A stretch of DNA of 64,000 nt, from the NCBI RefSeq assembly GCF_003096035.1, contig NZ_CP029186.1, positions 3,516,001 to 3,580,000 of the forward strand, read 5' to 3'. Each line of letters begins with the position of its first letter. Within the stretch, counting starts at the first letter, position 1. Position numbers and translations under genes: made by a program. The notes under the pieces were generated by a model. It was not told the DNA's origin. It did not search any database and saw only the letters and a program-made list of their open reading frames with translations. The stretch comes from Flavobacterium album (GTDB taxonomy: Bacteria; Bacteroidota; Bacteroidia; Flavobacteriales; Flavobacteriaceae). Below, piece by piece: positions 24,227-33,457 of the stretch.

Positions 24227-25578
24227 ATATCTCTGCAAACAATAAAGTGCCCCTGGGGGAAATAGAAAGGTTTAGCACCGTGAGGTACCTTACTACCAGG
24301 CCGCACCACAAAATGCTTAACCGCATCATTATCGGGCTATGCATCCTGGCTGTAATAATCCTTTTCCTGCCATGGACGCAGAATATTTCCGGAACCGGAT
24401 TCGTAACCACCCTTACACCCGACCAGCGACCGCAAACCATACACAATGCCATACCCGGCAGAATTGAAAAATGGTATGTACGCGAAGGTGATTTCGTTAA
24501 GAAGGGCGATACGATACTTTTCCTCTCAGAAATCAAGGAAGATTATTTCGACCCCAACCTCGTAGAAAATACAAAGCAACAGGTTGACGCCAAGCGAAAT
24601 GCCCTGCAGTCTTATGACAGCAAGGTTGGAGCGCTCGAATCACAGGCGGTAGCGCTCTCCAGGGAAAAAGATTTGAAACTACAGCAGGCCCGCAACAAGA
24701 TAAAGCAGTCATTGCTGAAAGTAAAGAGCGACAGCATTGATCTTGAAGCGGTAAAGACCCAGCTCAGGATCGCAACAACGCAGTTTGACCGTTCGGTAAA
24801 GCTTAACAAAGACGGCCTTAAACCCCTTACCGATGTTGAGGAGAAACGGCTTAAGCTACAGGAATCGCAGGCTAAGATAATAACGCAGGAAAATAAACTG
24901 CTGACCGCAAAAAATGAACTCATCAATGCACAGGTCGAGATTAACCGCATTACCGCAGAGTATTCTGAAAAAATATCAAAGTCCAACAGCGATAAATTTA
25001 CAGCTCTCAGCAGCCAGTATGATACCGAGGCGCAGGTAAACAAACTGGAGAACCAGTACGTGAACTACTCAATCCGTAACGGGCTGTACTACATAACCGC
25101 GCCACAGGACGGATATGTAAACCGTGCACTGCAGTCGGGTATTGGCGAAACGGTTAAGGAAGGTACGGCGTTGGTGAGCATTATGCCTGCCGGTTATGAC
25201 ATTGCTGTCGAGACCTATGTAAACCCTATTGACCTTCCTTTATTAAAAAAAGGCGATGAAGTGCGGGTGTGGTTTGACGGATGGCCGACTATCGTATTCT
25301 CCGGATGGCCGGGGATGTCCTACGGCACCTTTGGCGGACGGATAGTCGCTATTGAGAATTTCATCAGCCCTAACGGCAAATACAGGATCCTGATCGCTCC
25401 GGATCCAAAACAGGCCCCATGGCCAAAGCAGCTGAGCATTGGTGCCGGCACGCAGACCATAGCATTGCTGGACACTGTACCTGTGTGGTTTGAAATCTGG
25501 CGGACCCTCAATGGCTTCCCTCCTAATTATTATCAGGCAAACGAAAGCGATACAGCAAAAGAAAAAGCTAAAAAATGA
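24220..25578 (+). CDS. HlyD-family membrane fusion protein
   Basis: A 452-residue periplasmic adaptor. A cytoplasmic N-terminus leads to one membrane helix (~35-52, IIGLCILAVIILFLPW), a biotinyl-lipoyl-like half (GRIEKWYVREGDFVKKGDTILFL), a long coiled coil (~105-270, with repeated Gln/Lys/Leu heptads) and the second lipoyl half plus beta-barrel (YITAPQDGYVNRALQSGIGETVKEGTALVSI). It bridges the ABC protein and TolC-like channel. It overlaps the ABC gene by 7 bases and the TolC-like gene by 4. Confidence 0.93.
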   Translation: MLNISANNKVPLGEIERFSTVRYLTTRPHHKMLNRIIIGLCILAVIILFLPWTQNISGTGFVTTLTPDQRPQTIHNAIPGRIEKWYVREGDFVKKGDTILFLSEIKEDYFDPNLVENTKQQVDAKRNALQSYDSKVGALESQAVALSREKDLKLQQARNKIKQSLLKVKSDSIDLEAVKTQLRIATTQFDRSVKLNKDGLKPLTDVEEKRLKLQESQAKIITQENKLLTAKNELINAQVEINRITAEYSEKISKSNSDKFTALSSQYDTEAQVNKLENQYVNYSIRNGLYYITAPQDGYVNRALQSGIGETVKEGTALVSIMPAGYDIAVETYVNPIDLPLLKKGDEVRVWFDGWPTIVFSGWPGMSYGTFGGRIVAIENFISPNGKYRILIAPDPKQAPWPKQLSIGAGTQTIALLDTVPVWFEIWRTLNGFPPNYYQANESDTAKEKAKK

Positions 25579-26963
25579 TGCGACTCATCTACATAACGAT
25601 TTTCATGTTCGCCATCAGTGCAAGTGCGCAGGTTGTTGGGCAGGAGCAAATGACATTTTCTGAATACATCGGGTATGTGAAGAAATTCCATCCCGTTGTG
25701 CGGCAGGCAAACCTTCAGGTAAGCGCTGCTCAGGCTGCGCTGATGGCCGCAAGGGGCGCATTCGATCCCAAGCTGGAAGTTGACTATAATGCTAAAGAAT
25801 TCAAGGGAACGGAATATTATTCGCTGCTTAACAGCAGCTTTAAGATACCTACATGGTATGGCATTGAGCTTAAGGCAGCCTTTGATAACAGCGAAGGAAT
25901 GTATCTAAATCCGCAAAACGTGACTCCTAATTCCGGGCTTACCTCTGTGGGGATATCGATACCATTAGGAAAAGGCCTGCTCATTAATAGCCGCATGGCC
26001 GATGTGCGCGCTGCCAAAATAAACCTGAATCTGGGCGATGCTGAACGTAAGCTTCAGACTGCAAATGCCCTGCACGACGCTTCGCTTGCCTATTTTAAAT
26101 GGCAGCAGGCCCACCAGGAGGTTGCTCTTTACCAAACTTACCTTGATTTTGCAAGCCAGCGATATGAAGGTATAACGAAGTTGATAGAAGCCGGCGACAA
26201 GGCAGCAATTGACAGCGTTGAGGCAGGGATAATAGTACGAAACAGGATGCTTACACTTGAAGATGCAAGGCTTAAACTTGCAAAGGCACGACTGGAAATG
26301 TCTAACTATCTCTGGATTGACAATGTGCCTGTAGAGCTTTCAGAAACCATAGTACCGCAGGACGATACGAAAAGTTCTGTATGGGAGGCGTGGGGAATAA
26401 CAAACAGCGATGCAATTTACCAGTTGCCTGAAAACCACCCGAAAATTGTTGCATTGGAAAGCAAGCGGGATGTTTTGGACATTGAAAGGAAACTGAAGGC
26501 AAACCTGTTGCTGCCGGAGATCAACCTAAGCTATAATTATCTGTCTGAACCTGCCTACTTTGACAATTACCGGCTGGAGGATTACAAGATAGGGCTAAAC
26601 TTTTCCTTTCCCTTGTTTTTGCGGAAAGAGCGTGGTGGGCTGAAACTGGCCAAGCTAAAACTACAGGACGCGCAACTGGATCTTGATTTAGAGCGTGTAG
26701 CCCTGAAAAACAAGATTATGGCACAGGAAGCCGAGATTCGGTCGGTAGAAAGGCAGCAGGAATTGCTCGATAGCCTTGTGAAGAATTACAGCCAGATGCT
26801 TTTAGCGGAAGAAGGCCTGTTTGCAGCCGGAGAAAGTTCTATCTTCCTGATAAATTCCCGCGAAAACAGCCTTGTTGGTGCGAAGCTGTCGCAGATCAAT
26901 ATGGAAAACAGATATCTTACATCAACTGTGAAATTATTCAACATCCTGGGCCTCGCCCAATAA
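25575..26963 (+). CDS. TolC-family outer-membrane efflux protein
   Basis: A 462-residue protein with a signal peptide (MMRLIYITIFMFAISASAQ). Two long coiled-coil repeats match the OEP/TolC fold (VRQANLQVSAAQAALMAARGAFDPKLEVDYNAK, split across the first repeat; LKLAKLKLQDAQLDLDLERVALKNKI in the second). It would form the outer-membrane tunnel of the export system. It starts within the HlyD stop (ATGA overlap). A strong terminator follows, closing the TetR-ABC-HlyD-TolC operon. Confidence 0.92.
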   Translation: MMRLIYITIFMFAISASAQVVGQEQMTFSEYIGYVKKFHPVVRQANLQVSAAQAALMAARGAFDPKLEVDYNAKEFKGTEYYSLLNSSFKIPTWYGIELKAAFDNSEGMYLNPQNVTPNSGLTSVGISIPLGKGLLINSRMADVRAAKINLNLGDAERKLQTANALHDASLAYFKWQQAHQEVALYQTYLDFASQRYEGITKLIEAGDKAAIDSVEAGIIVRNRMLTLEDARLKLAKARLEMSNYLWIDNVPVELSETIVPQDDTKSSVWEAWGITNSDAIYQLPENHPKIVALESKRDVLDIERKLKANLLLPEINLSYNYLSEPAYFDNYRLEDYKIGLNFSFPLFLRKERGGLKLAKLKLQDAQLDLDLERVALKNKIMAQEAEIRSVERQQELLDSLVKNYSQMLLAEEGLFAAGESSIFLINSRENSLVGAKLSQINMENRYLTSTVKLFNILGLAQ

Positions 26964-27036
26964 TGTTACGTCCTGAAAAAGTTGGCTAAATGCCAACATT
27001 ACGAACACAAAATCAGCGTAAAAATAGTTACTTATA

Positions 27037-27093
27037 CGCAGTGCCTGTACTCCTGTTGATAATTCAACATTAATCCAGGCACTGCGTTTTTTT
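27037..27093 (+). terminator. Terminator of the TetR/ABC/HlyD/TolC operon
   Basis: Long stem CGCAGTGCCTG (27037-27047) and CAGGCACTGCG (27076-27086), with a secondary small stem GTTGA/TCAAC in its loop, followed by seven T. A smaller hairpin, GTTGGC-TAAAT-GCCAAC, without a T-run lies near 26980. Confidence 0.85.
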
Positions 27094-27108
27094 AAAGGCG
27101 GGGTAAGT

Positions 27109-27525
27109 TTAGTACAACTCTTCGACCTTAATCATGGTATCTTCTTCTACCTTAAAGGTTTTGCCTATTACCTTGATAACATCGCCTACATTAAATTTCC
27201 GGTATTGTTTGGGGTCTTTCAGGTTCGGGATACTTATCGTTGCAAAATACACCGTACCATTAGCCATTTTTAGTTTGGCAGTGTAGCCATCCTTACCCTG
27301 GTTGATTTCTGTTATCTCGCCTTTCACAGTGATCTCGGTACCCTCGGCAAGCTGGGCGCTCTTATCAGGTACTTCTGCAGGTGCCGGTACACTATCTACA
27401 GCCGTAGCAGTTTTATCTACAACCTCTACTGCAGCAGGTTCTTCGGTTGCGGTTTCTTTCTTTTCTGTACAAGCAGTAAATGCTAAAGCGAATACTACTG
27501 ATAAGGCTACGATTCTTTTGTTCAT
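27109..27525 (-). CDS. Small lipoprotein with OB-like domain
   Basis: A 138-residue lipoprotein. The start is set at the ATG ending at 27525 because it begins the signal MNKRIVALSVVFALAFTAC; an upstream in-frame ATG adds 20 unlikely residues. A Glu/Ala/Val/Pro linker (~22-62) leads to a beta-rich domain (TEITVKGEITEINQGKDGYTAKL and VGDVIKVIGKTFKVEEDTMIKV) resembling OB-fold/tRNA-anti-like domains. It is probably tethered in the periplasm. Ligand unknown. Confidence 0.8.
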   Translation of the reverse strand: MNKRIVALSVVFALAFTACTEKKETATEEPAAVEVVDKTATAVDSVPAPAEVPDKSAQLAEGTEITVKGEITEINQGKDGYTAKLKMANGTVYFATISIPNLKDPKQYRKFNVGDVIKVIGKTFKVEEDTMIKVEELY

Positions 27526-27574
27526 GATGATAATTTTTTGCCAAAGATAAGCCTTTTCCCACATTGCGGATGTT

Positions 27575-27610
27575 ATTAAAAACACAAAACCGCCCCTGTG
27601 AGGAGGCGGT
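27575..27610 (-). terminator. Terminator of the sugar transporter gene
   Basis: On the minus strand, stem ACCGCC...GGCGGT (27589-27594 with 27605-27610) is followed by TTTTGTGTTTTT. It lies about 30 bases after the transporter stop codon. Confidence 0.75.
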
Positions 27611-27637
27611 TGGTTTATTATTATGCGGAATATTATG

Positions 27638-29071
27638 TTAGTGTCCTCCGCTGATCTTTGTATCGAAATTGATGCCCTGGCGTTTCAGGATGCCCTTAAC
27701 AACAATAGCATAGAATGCAAGGTAAGCGAAACAAACAACACCTACTATATAACTCATCTTGATATTGGTCGCATCGGCAACCATACCCTGGGTAAAGCTT
27801 ACTAATCCGCCACCCATGATCATCATGATAAGGAAGTTACTACCCTGGGTAGTTTTCTTACCAAGTCCGCTGATTGCCAGCGTAAAGATACAAGGCCACA
27901 GCGTACTGCAAAATAAGCCAACGCTTGTAAAGGCATACACACTCACCATACCTTCAGTAGTCATACCTACCAGTAATGCAATGATACCCAGAAATGCAAA
28001 CAGCATCAGCATAGTAGCCGGGTTTCCTTTACTGGCAAGGTCGGCAACTATAAGCACCAAAATAATGGCGGCATATACATAGAACGGTGCAAGGTCGTGC
28101 TGTGCGATAGCATTTACCCCAAGGAACACGCCAAACGCAAGGTAAGGCGCTATGAATTTGAATACCATCTGCATGCTCTTAGTATTGGTAAAAGCCTCAA
28201 CAGCACCGCCCCAACGGCCGATCATAAGGCTGGCCCAATACAATGAGATATAAGGAGCAACATCTTTAGTAAGGAAGCCGAGGTCTTTTTCAAGATAGGC
28301 TGGCAGGTTGCTCGCTGTAGAAACTTCAACACCTACATAAAGGAAGATCGCAAGCATACCCAATAGCAGCTGCGGATACTGCAAAGCCGATTTGCCAGGC
28401 CCTTTTGCATCTTCAACAATATCTTCTTCCGTAGCCGGATGGTTTGGCAACGAAGAGAATTTCAGCATTATCGCAACAAGGATGAAAGCCGCGCCAAGAA
28501 TAAGGTACGGTATTTTTACATCCTCGATATTAACATTAGGATTCGCGTTAGCAGGATCGCCAAACAGTGCAAAGCTCACGATAAGCGGGCCTATAGTCGT
28601 ACCGAAGTTATTGATACCACCGGCAAGCGTTAGGCGTTGTGATCCCGTAGTAACCGGCCCCAGTGCAATAGCAAGTGGGTTGGCCACCGTTTGCTGCAGT
28701 GAAAACCCAAGCCCAACGATAAAGAGGCCTGACAGCATTAGAGGAAACGATTGCGTATTTGCCGCCGGAAAAAATAATAATGTCCCCAATGCAGAAATTA
28801 CAAGGCCAAGCGCAAGTGAATTCTTGTAACCCAAACGGCTTACGATGTCTTTTTTGGTAAGGAATGAAATTCCCATATAAAGCAGCGCACCAACGGTATA
28901 GGCTATATAAAATGCAACGGATACCAATTGGCTTTGCCCCTGCGAAAGGTCGAACGCCTTCTTGAAAACGGGAATGAGGATATCGTTACTTGCGGCAACG
29001 AACCCCCAAAAGAAGAAAACGGTTACCAGCGGAATGAACTGGCCCCATTTGGTTTGGTTTTGTGAACTCAT
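27638..29071 (-). CDS. FucP-type MFS sugar transporter
   Basis: A 477-residue, 12-helix major facilitator protein of the fucose/glucose-galactose:H+ symporter family. Landmarks are FFFWGFVAASNDILIPVFKKAFDLS (split: first helix and the FxxS loop), YTVGALLYMG, and LALGPVTTGSQRLTLAGGINNFGTTIGP, the last being a hallmark of FucP-like proteins. It probably imports monosaccharide released by the adjacent glycoside hydrolases. It starts 47 bases after the GH43 gene stop and is likely co-transcribed with it. The exact sugar is not evident. Confidence 0.9.
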   Translation of the reverse strand: MSSQNQTKWGQFIPLVTVFFFWGFVAASNDILIPVFKKAFDLSQGQSQLVSVAFYIAYTVGALLYMGISFLTKKDIVSRLGYKNSLALGLVISALGTLLFFPAANTQSFPLMLSGLFIVGLGFSLQQTVANPLAIALGPVTTGSQRLTLAGGINNFGTTIGPLIVSFALFGDPANANPNVNIEDVKIPYLILGAAFILVAIMLKFSSLPNHPATEEDIVEDAKGPGKSALQYPQLLLGMLAIFLYVGVEVSTASNLPAYLEKDLGFLTKDVAPYISLYWASLMIGRWGGAVEAFTNTKSMQMVFKFIAPYLAFGVFLGVNAIAQHDLAPFYVYAAIILVLIVADLASKGNPATMLMLFAFLGIIALLVGMTTEGMVSVYAFTSVGLFCSTLWPCIFTLAISGLGKKTTQGSNFLIMMIMGGGLVSFTQGMVADATNIKMSYIVGVVCFAYLAFYAIVVKGILKRQGINFDTKISGGH

Positions 29072-29118
29072 AAATGTTTAATGGTTAATGTGAATATTTG
29101 TTAGATAGAATGTTTTAA

Positions 29119-30876
29119 TTACTCTGATTTTTTAATTTCTGTTTTGGGCCCGATACCATTGGCATTAAAAGCCTCGATCTGGAAATAGTAGGCATCGCTC
29201 CTGTCCAGGCCGCTAAAATAATACTCATTTTTGCCATATACCATAATCGAGCCATATAATTTATCAGCAGACTTGCCAAAATAGATCACATAGCCATCGG
29301 CATTGGGCTCCTGCTGCCATTTGAACCACACATTGCGGCGTTCGCCCTTCTTTTTCGGCTCGGCGCGTAAAGGAACGAAATTTTTTACTTCTCCCGGTTT
29401 TTCGCCACTGCCTTTCCCAAAAATCCGCAATCCGCTTATCGCGAATTTACCCTTAGGCATTTGCAGGTTTTCCAGTTTTATATAACGTGCTGTAGCAGGT
29501 TTGGTAAGCTCAATATAGTCGTGCGGCACGTCTTTGGTGTTTTTGCTTTTGTCCACCAGCACCGACCATTTCTTTCCGTCTTCCGAGGCATAAATGATGT
29601 ACTTATGCCCTGTAGTCGTGGCGGGCTTGCCCATAATTTCCACGTCCTGGTCGGCATAATTGATCTGTATCGCATTGATGGTGCTTTTTTCACCAAGGTC
29701 GGTCATGATGTATTCGCCTTTATTCCCTGTTTTAGCCGACCAATACGTCTTGATATCCTCGTCAACAGCAAAGTTCGGCTGAAAACCTCCCAAAGTAGAT
29801 GACACCTGTACGGGCTTGTTGTAGTTGAGCAGCATCCAGCCGGCAAATGATGCCAGCCCGGTGTGGCCTTTCTTTTGTGTGGGAAGATACGTCGGGTAAT
29901 CGCCATAGGCCGTATTAGAGTACATTACGCCCTCCTTATCAAAGCCTGCGGGCCAGATGCCCAGACGCCTTTCAAAATTATTCTTTACAGATAATACCAC
30001 AGTCGATATGTGCCAGTAATCGTTGTTCACATCCTGGTAGGTCGCGCCATGCCCTGCCCCTCTTGCAAAGCCTCCCGGCTTATAAGAGAACGGGTTGAAA
30101 GGTTGGTATTCAAACGGGCCAAGCGGGTTAGTGCCCACATATACCCCATCGGCATAACCGCTGAATTCAGTACCCGGTGCGCCATATTGCAGGTAGTATT
30201 TGCCCTCGTGCTTCGTCATAAAAGCGCCTTCAGTAAAAGGCTGAAGGAAAGTATTGTCGTTATGTTCGCCAAAGCGTTCCCATCCGTGCTCATCGTCATT
30301 CAGCGCTAAAACAGAGATTACTTCGCCTTCAGGCTGGAATGTTTTACGGTTGAGCTTTACACCATATAACGGGTACAGGTTGCTGGAACCGTAATACAGG
30401 TACAACTCGTCTTTTTCATTATCCCAGAAAATGTAAGGATCCCACGCGCCGGCCTCAAATTTGTGTACCAGTTCTTTCCAGTTATCGCCTTCGGGTTTGG
30501 TGCTCATCCAGATAGGGAATTCTTTAGTATGCGTAGAACCGACTACGAGCAGTGTATCGTTTACAAAAGAAACGGACGGCGCGCAAAGCTCGTCATATAC
30601 ACCGTGCTCCGGCCTGAGGAATTTGCGGGGAATGAATTTCCAGTCGAGCATATCATCGCTGTGCCAGTAGCCCCACTGGTTGGTAGAGAACAGGTAATAT
30701 TTCCCTTTGAAGAATGTAATTACCGGGTCGGCTGTGGCGCGGTGCTTCCCTTGCGTGACAAAATTGGGTATCGGGCAATAGCCGTAATCGATGTTTATGG
30801 GATTGCAATAGGTCTTCTGCTGGCCGTAACCCGAAGCAAACACAACAAGCAATAATATGATAAGTATCCTTTTCAT
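29119..30876 (-). CDS. Glycoside hydrolase family 43-like protein with F5/8 type C domain
   Basis: A 585-residue secreted enzyme (signal MKRILIILLLVVFASGYGQ). The five-bladed propeller (~20-330) carries the expected acidic residues in HRATADPVITF (general base Asp), AGAWDPYIF (pKa-modulating Asp) and TEGAFMTKHEGKYYL (acid Glu). A discoidin/F5-8-C carbohydrate-binding domain follows (~350-490, FAVDEDIKTYWSAKTGNKGEY in part), then a fibronectin III-like end (~500-585). GH43 enzymes act on arabinose-, xylose- or galactose-containing glycans. It is 4 bases from the GH97 gene. Confidence 0.9.
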   Translation of the reverse strand: MKRILIILLLVVFASGYGQQKTYCNPINIDYGYCPIPNFVTQGKHRATADPVITFFKGKYYLFSTNQWGYWHSDDMLDWKFIPRKFLRPEHGVYDELCAPSVSFVNDTLLVVGSTHTKEFPIWMSTKPEGDNWKELVHKFEAGAWDPYIFWDNEKDELYLYYGSSNLYPLYGVKLNRKTFQPEGEVISVLALNDDEHGWERFGEHNDNTFLQPFTEGAFMTKHEGKYYLQYGAPGTEFSGYADGVYVGTNPLGPFEYQPFNPFSYKPGGFARGAGHGATYQDVNNDYWHISTVVLSVKNNFERRLGIWPAGFDKEGVMYSNTAYGDYPTYLPTQKKGHTGLASFAGWMLLNYNKPVQVSSTLGGFQPNFAVDEDIKTYWSAKTGNKGEYIMTDLGEKSTINAIQINYADQDVEIMGKPATTTGHKYIIYASEDGKKWSVLVDKSKNTKDVPHDYIELTKPATARYIKLENLQMPKGKFAISGLRIFGKGSGEKPGEVKNFVPLRAEPKKKGERRNVWFKWQQEPNADGYVIYFGKSADKLYGSIMVYGKNEYYFSGLDRSDAYYFQIEAFNANGIGPKTEIKKSE

Positions 30877-30879
30877 TCC

Positions 30880-32973
30880 TTATTTGTCAATTGGCATAAA
30901 ACTGATAGCGGTCCCCCCGCCTGCTGCAAGAATTAGCTTCAGCTTGGTTTTAGACGTTACTTCCTGCGTTTTTATCTCGTAGCTGATCGGATTGTTTTTC
31001 CAGTCGGCCGTTTTTCCATCCTGATAAATAACCGCTCTGTACTTTTTGCCCGGTGTAAGGAAATCGAGGGAAACAGTAGTCGTACGCGTATTCTCATCGG
31101 TGATTGCACCGAGGAACCAGCTTTCCTTGCCTTTAGTTTTGCGGGCAATGGTAATGTAGTCACCCGGTTCAGCTTCCAGTATTTTGGTGTCCTGCCAGTC
31201 GGTCTCCACATCTTTTATAAACTGGAAAGCATCCGGATATTTCTCATAATTTTCCGGTATGTCGGCAGCCATTTGAAGCGGGCTGTACATCGTGATGTAA
31301 AGCGCCAATTGCTTTGCTAAAGTAGTGTGCACCTGCTCTGTTTTTGTGGGGTCGTACACATTCATCTTGATTTCGAATATACCAGGCGTGTAGTCCATAG
31401 GGCCGCCCAGTAGCCTTGTGAACGGCAGTATGGTTTCGTGCGTCGGCGGGTTGCCTACGCTCCACGCGTTGAACTCGTTGCCACGCGCGGCTTCAGCAGC
31501 AATGTAGTTGGGCCATGTGCGCTGTACACCTGTTGGCCGTGCCGATTCATGCGAATCGACCATGATCTTATTCTCTGCGGCACGTTTTACAACATACAGG
31601 TAGTGGTTTACCATTGTCTGCCCGTCGTGGAACTCACCACGCGGAATGATCCTGCCCACATAACCACTCTTTACCGATTGGTAACCGTAATCTTTCATGT
31701 GCTTAAAAGCCCTGTCGAGCCTGCGCTCATAGTTGGAAACGGAGCCAGAGGTCTCATGGTGCATGATCAGCTGGACTCCATTCTTTTTGGCATAATCGCT
31801 TACCTCTTTTACATTAAAATCAGGATATGGCGTGGTGAAATCGAACACTTCTTCCTTCCAGTTGTTGTACCAGTCTTCCCAGCCGGTATTCCAACCTTCT
31901 ATCAAAAGGCCTTCGAAGCCGTGCTTTTTGGCAAAATCAATATATTTCTTTGCATTGGCAGTTGTAGCGCCGTGCGGCCTTGGCGTGGCTGTTGTTTTTT
32001 GCGCGGCATCCTGTGTCCCACTCATATCCCAGGTCGATTTTCCGGCGTGCATCTCCCACCAGATACCGATGTATTTCATGGGTTTTATCCACGAAGTATC
32101 GTCTATAGCAGACGGATCATTGAGGTTGAGTATCATCTTCTGCGCCAAGATCTTCCGTGCATCATCGCTTACCATGATAGTCCGCCACGGCGTGTGGGCA
32201 GGCGTTTGCAAAAAAGCCATATCGCCCATGGCATTCGGAACTAATAATGATTTTAGCGTATGCTTTGCCGGGTCTGATTGCAGGTGCATTACCGGGTAAT
32301 TGATCACTGCCGCTTCAAAGATATTAATGTACAGGCCATCTTTGCTTTTCATCATCAATGGTGACTGAACCGCATATCGTTGCGGAATAGATTTCATCCC
32401 GATCCCGTTGTTCATATCGACCTTCTGGTTGTCTATCTGCGAAAGCAATGTTTCGTTGTAAGCATATTCCTGGCTGTCGAAATCGCCGGGAATCCAGAAA
32501 GCTTTATGGTCTCCCGCAAGATTGAACTCTGTATTTTCGCCCGAAACAATGAAATAATTGAGGTTCGGCTGTTTTGGAAAATCGTAGCGGAAACCAACGC
32601 CTTCGTCGAACACGCGGAAAATAATATTCATACGCCTGCCGGTCTCCACTTGTTCAAGTGCAATGGCCAGCTGGTTGTAGTTATTCCTGATCTCCGCCAC
32701 CTCGCCAAGTACCGGCTTCCATGAAGTATCCACAGTAGATTGCGCGGTCTCGATTGCTTTAAAGCCTCCCGTTAAGGCAGGAAGGTGTTTTATTTCAAGG
32801 CCCATACCGCTTTTAAGGATAACAGGCTTGTTTTTATAGGAAACAGTATAATTCGGCCGCCCTGAAGCATCAATTGCAAAGGTGACCGTAATTTCTTTTG
32901 AAGGCGACTGTACGGTTTGGGCATTAAGCAGGCCCGCGCAGAAAATAATGATTGCTGTAATGTAAAATTTCAT
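30880..32973 (-). CDS. Glycoside hydrolase family 97 (alpha-glucosidase-like)
   Basis: About 697 residues with a signal peptide (MKFYITAIIIFCAGLLNAQ); the ATG ending at 32973 is preferred over one five codons upstream. An N-terminal beta-super-sandwich (~20-300) is followed by a TIM barrel (~300-600; GLLIEGWNTGWEDWYNNW) and a C-terminal beta domain. Acidic residues fit the inverting, SusB-type branch: HHETSGS, DSHESARPTG and AARGNEF. This suggests alpha-glucosidase activity on oligosaccharides, though GH97 also contains alpha-galactosidases. It is followed at once by the GH43 gene. Confidence 0.9.
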   Translation of the reverse strand: MKFYITAIIIFCAGLLNAQTVQSPSKEITVTFAIDASGRPNYTVSYKNKPVILKSGMGLEIKHLPALTGGFKAIETAQSTVDTSWKPVLGEVAEIRNNYNQLAIALEQVETGRRMNIIFRVFDEGVGFRYDFPKQPNLNYFIVSGENTEFNLAGDHKAFWIPGDFDSQEYAYNETLLSQIDNQKVDMNNGIGMKSIPQRYAVQSPLMMKSKDGLYINIFEAAVINYPVMHLQSDPAKHTLKSLLVPNAMGDMAFLQTPAHTPWRTIMVSDDARKILAQKMILNLNDPSAIDDTSWIKPMKYIGIWWEMHAGKSTWDMSGTQDAAQKTTATPRPHGATTANAKKYIDFAKKHGFEGLLIEGWNTGWEDWYNNWKEEVFDFTTPYPDFNVKEVSDYAKKNGVQLIMHHETSGSVSNYERRLDRAFKHMKDYGYQSVKSGYVGRIIPRGEFHDGQTMVNHYLYVVKRAAENKIMVDSHESARPTGVQRTWPNYIAAEAARGNEFNAWSVGNPPTHETILPFTRLLGGPMDYTPGIFEIKMNVYDPTKTEQVHTTLAKQLALYITMYSPLQMAADIPENYEKYPDAFQFIKDVETDWQDTKILEAEPGDYITIARKTKGKESWFLGAITDENTRTTTVSLDFLTPGKKYRAVIYQDGKTADWKNNPISYEIKTQEVTSKTKLKLILAAGGGTAISFMPIDK

Positions 32974-33121
32974 AATTAAAAATTTCATAAATATACAGAT
33001 ATCATGCGGGATTGCGATTAATCAATCTGCTAAAAAAACACCCTGAAATAAGGATTGTCTTTAAAAATCCATGGGCTTCAATCGTTTGCAATGCGGATAT
33101 GATAAAAACAACTGACAGGCT

Positions 33122-33328
33122 TTATTTCCGGCTCCGTTCAACAGCCCTGATGAGCTGCCTGTTACGCCTGTCGGCATACATACGGTTCAGCGAGCTTACT
33201 GCCCAAATAAATGCCGGTATCCAGCCAATGAGCGTCAGCTGCAAAACAAGGCAGATGAATCCCGACATTATTTTTCCCTGAAGGAAAAGGGACAGCCACG
33301 GGAAAAAGAAGGCAATAACGTATCTCAT
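33122..33328 (-). CDS. YqaE/Pmp3 family small membrane protein
   Basis: A 68-residue protein taken from the ATG ending at 33328 (MRYVIAFFFPWLSLFLQGK). Two hydrophobic segments (~3-18 and 23-45, SGFICLVLQLTLIGWIPAFIWAV) follow the YqaE/Pmp3 pattern, including FFPWLSLFLQGK and GWIPAFIWA. The family is linked to membrane potential and salt or stress tolerance. The basic tail (NRMYADRRNRQLIRAVERSRK) is longer than in short Pmp3 forms. It stands alone upstream of GH97. Confidence 0.85.
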   Translation of the reverse strand: MRYVIAFFFPWLSLFLQGKIMSGFICLVLQLTLIGWIPAFIWAVSSLNRMYADRRNRQLIRAVERSRK

Positions 33329-33382
33329 GGTTTTGTCTTCAATCAATTTTTTAAATTATTGTAAAAGAAAAATACAATTAGA

Positions 33383-33406
33383 ATCCCCACTAATGGGGAT
33401 GTTTTT
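33383..33406 (+). terminator. Orphan terminator-like hairpin
   Basis: ATCCCC (33383-33388) and GGGGAT (33395-33400) followed by GTTTTT give a plus-strand terminator shape. No plus-strand gene ends before it; it sits in the leader region of the lipoprotein gene at 33458. It could be an attenuator or a remnant. Confidence 0.45.
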
Positions 33407-33457
33407 CAATCAATCAAATTGCCAATTTTGGAATAAAGTTTAACTAAAAACAAAAAT

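Noticed and set aside
31438..32244. Long plus-strand open frame opposite GH97
   Set aside because: It is the antisense shadow of a strongly conserved GH97 coding region, with low-complexity Cys/His/Arg-rich translation, no domain, and no promoter of its own.
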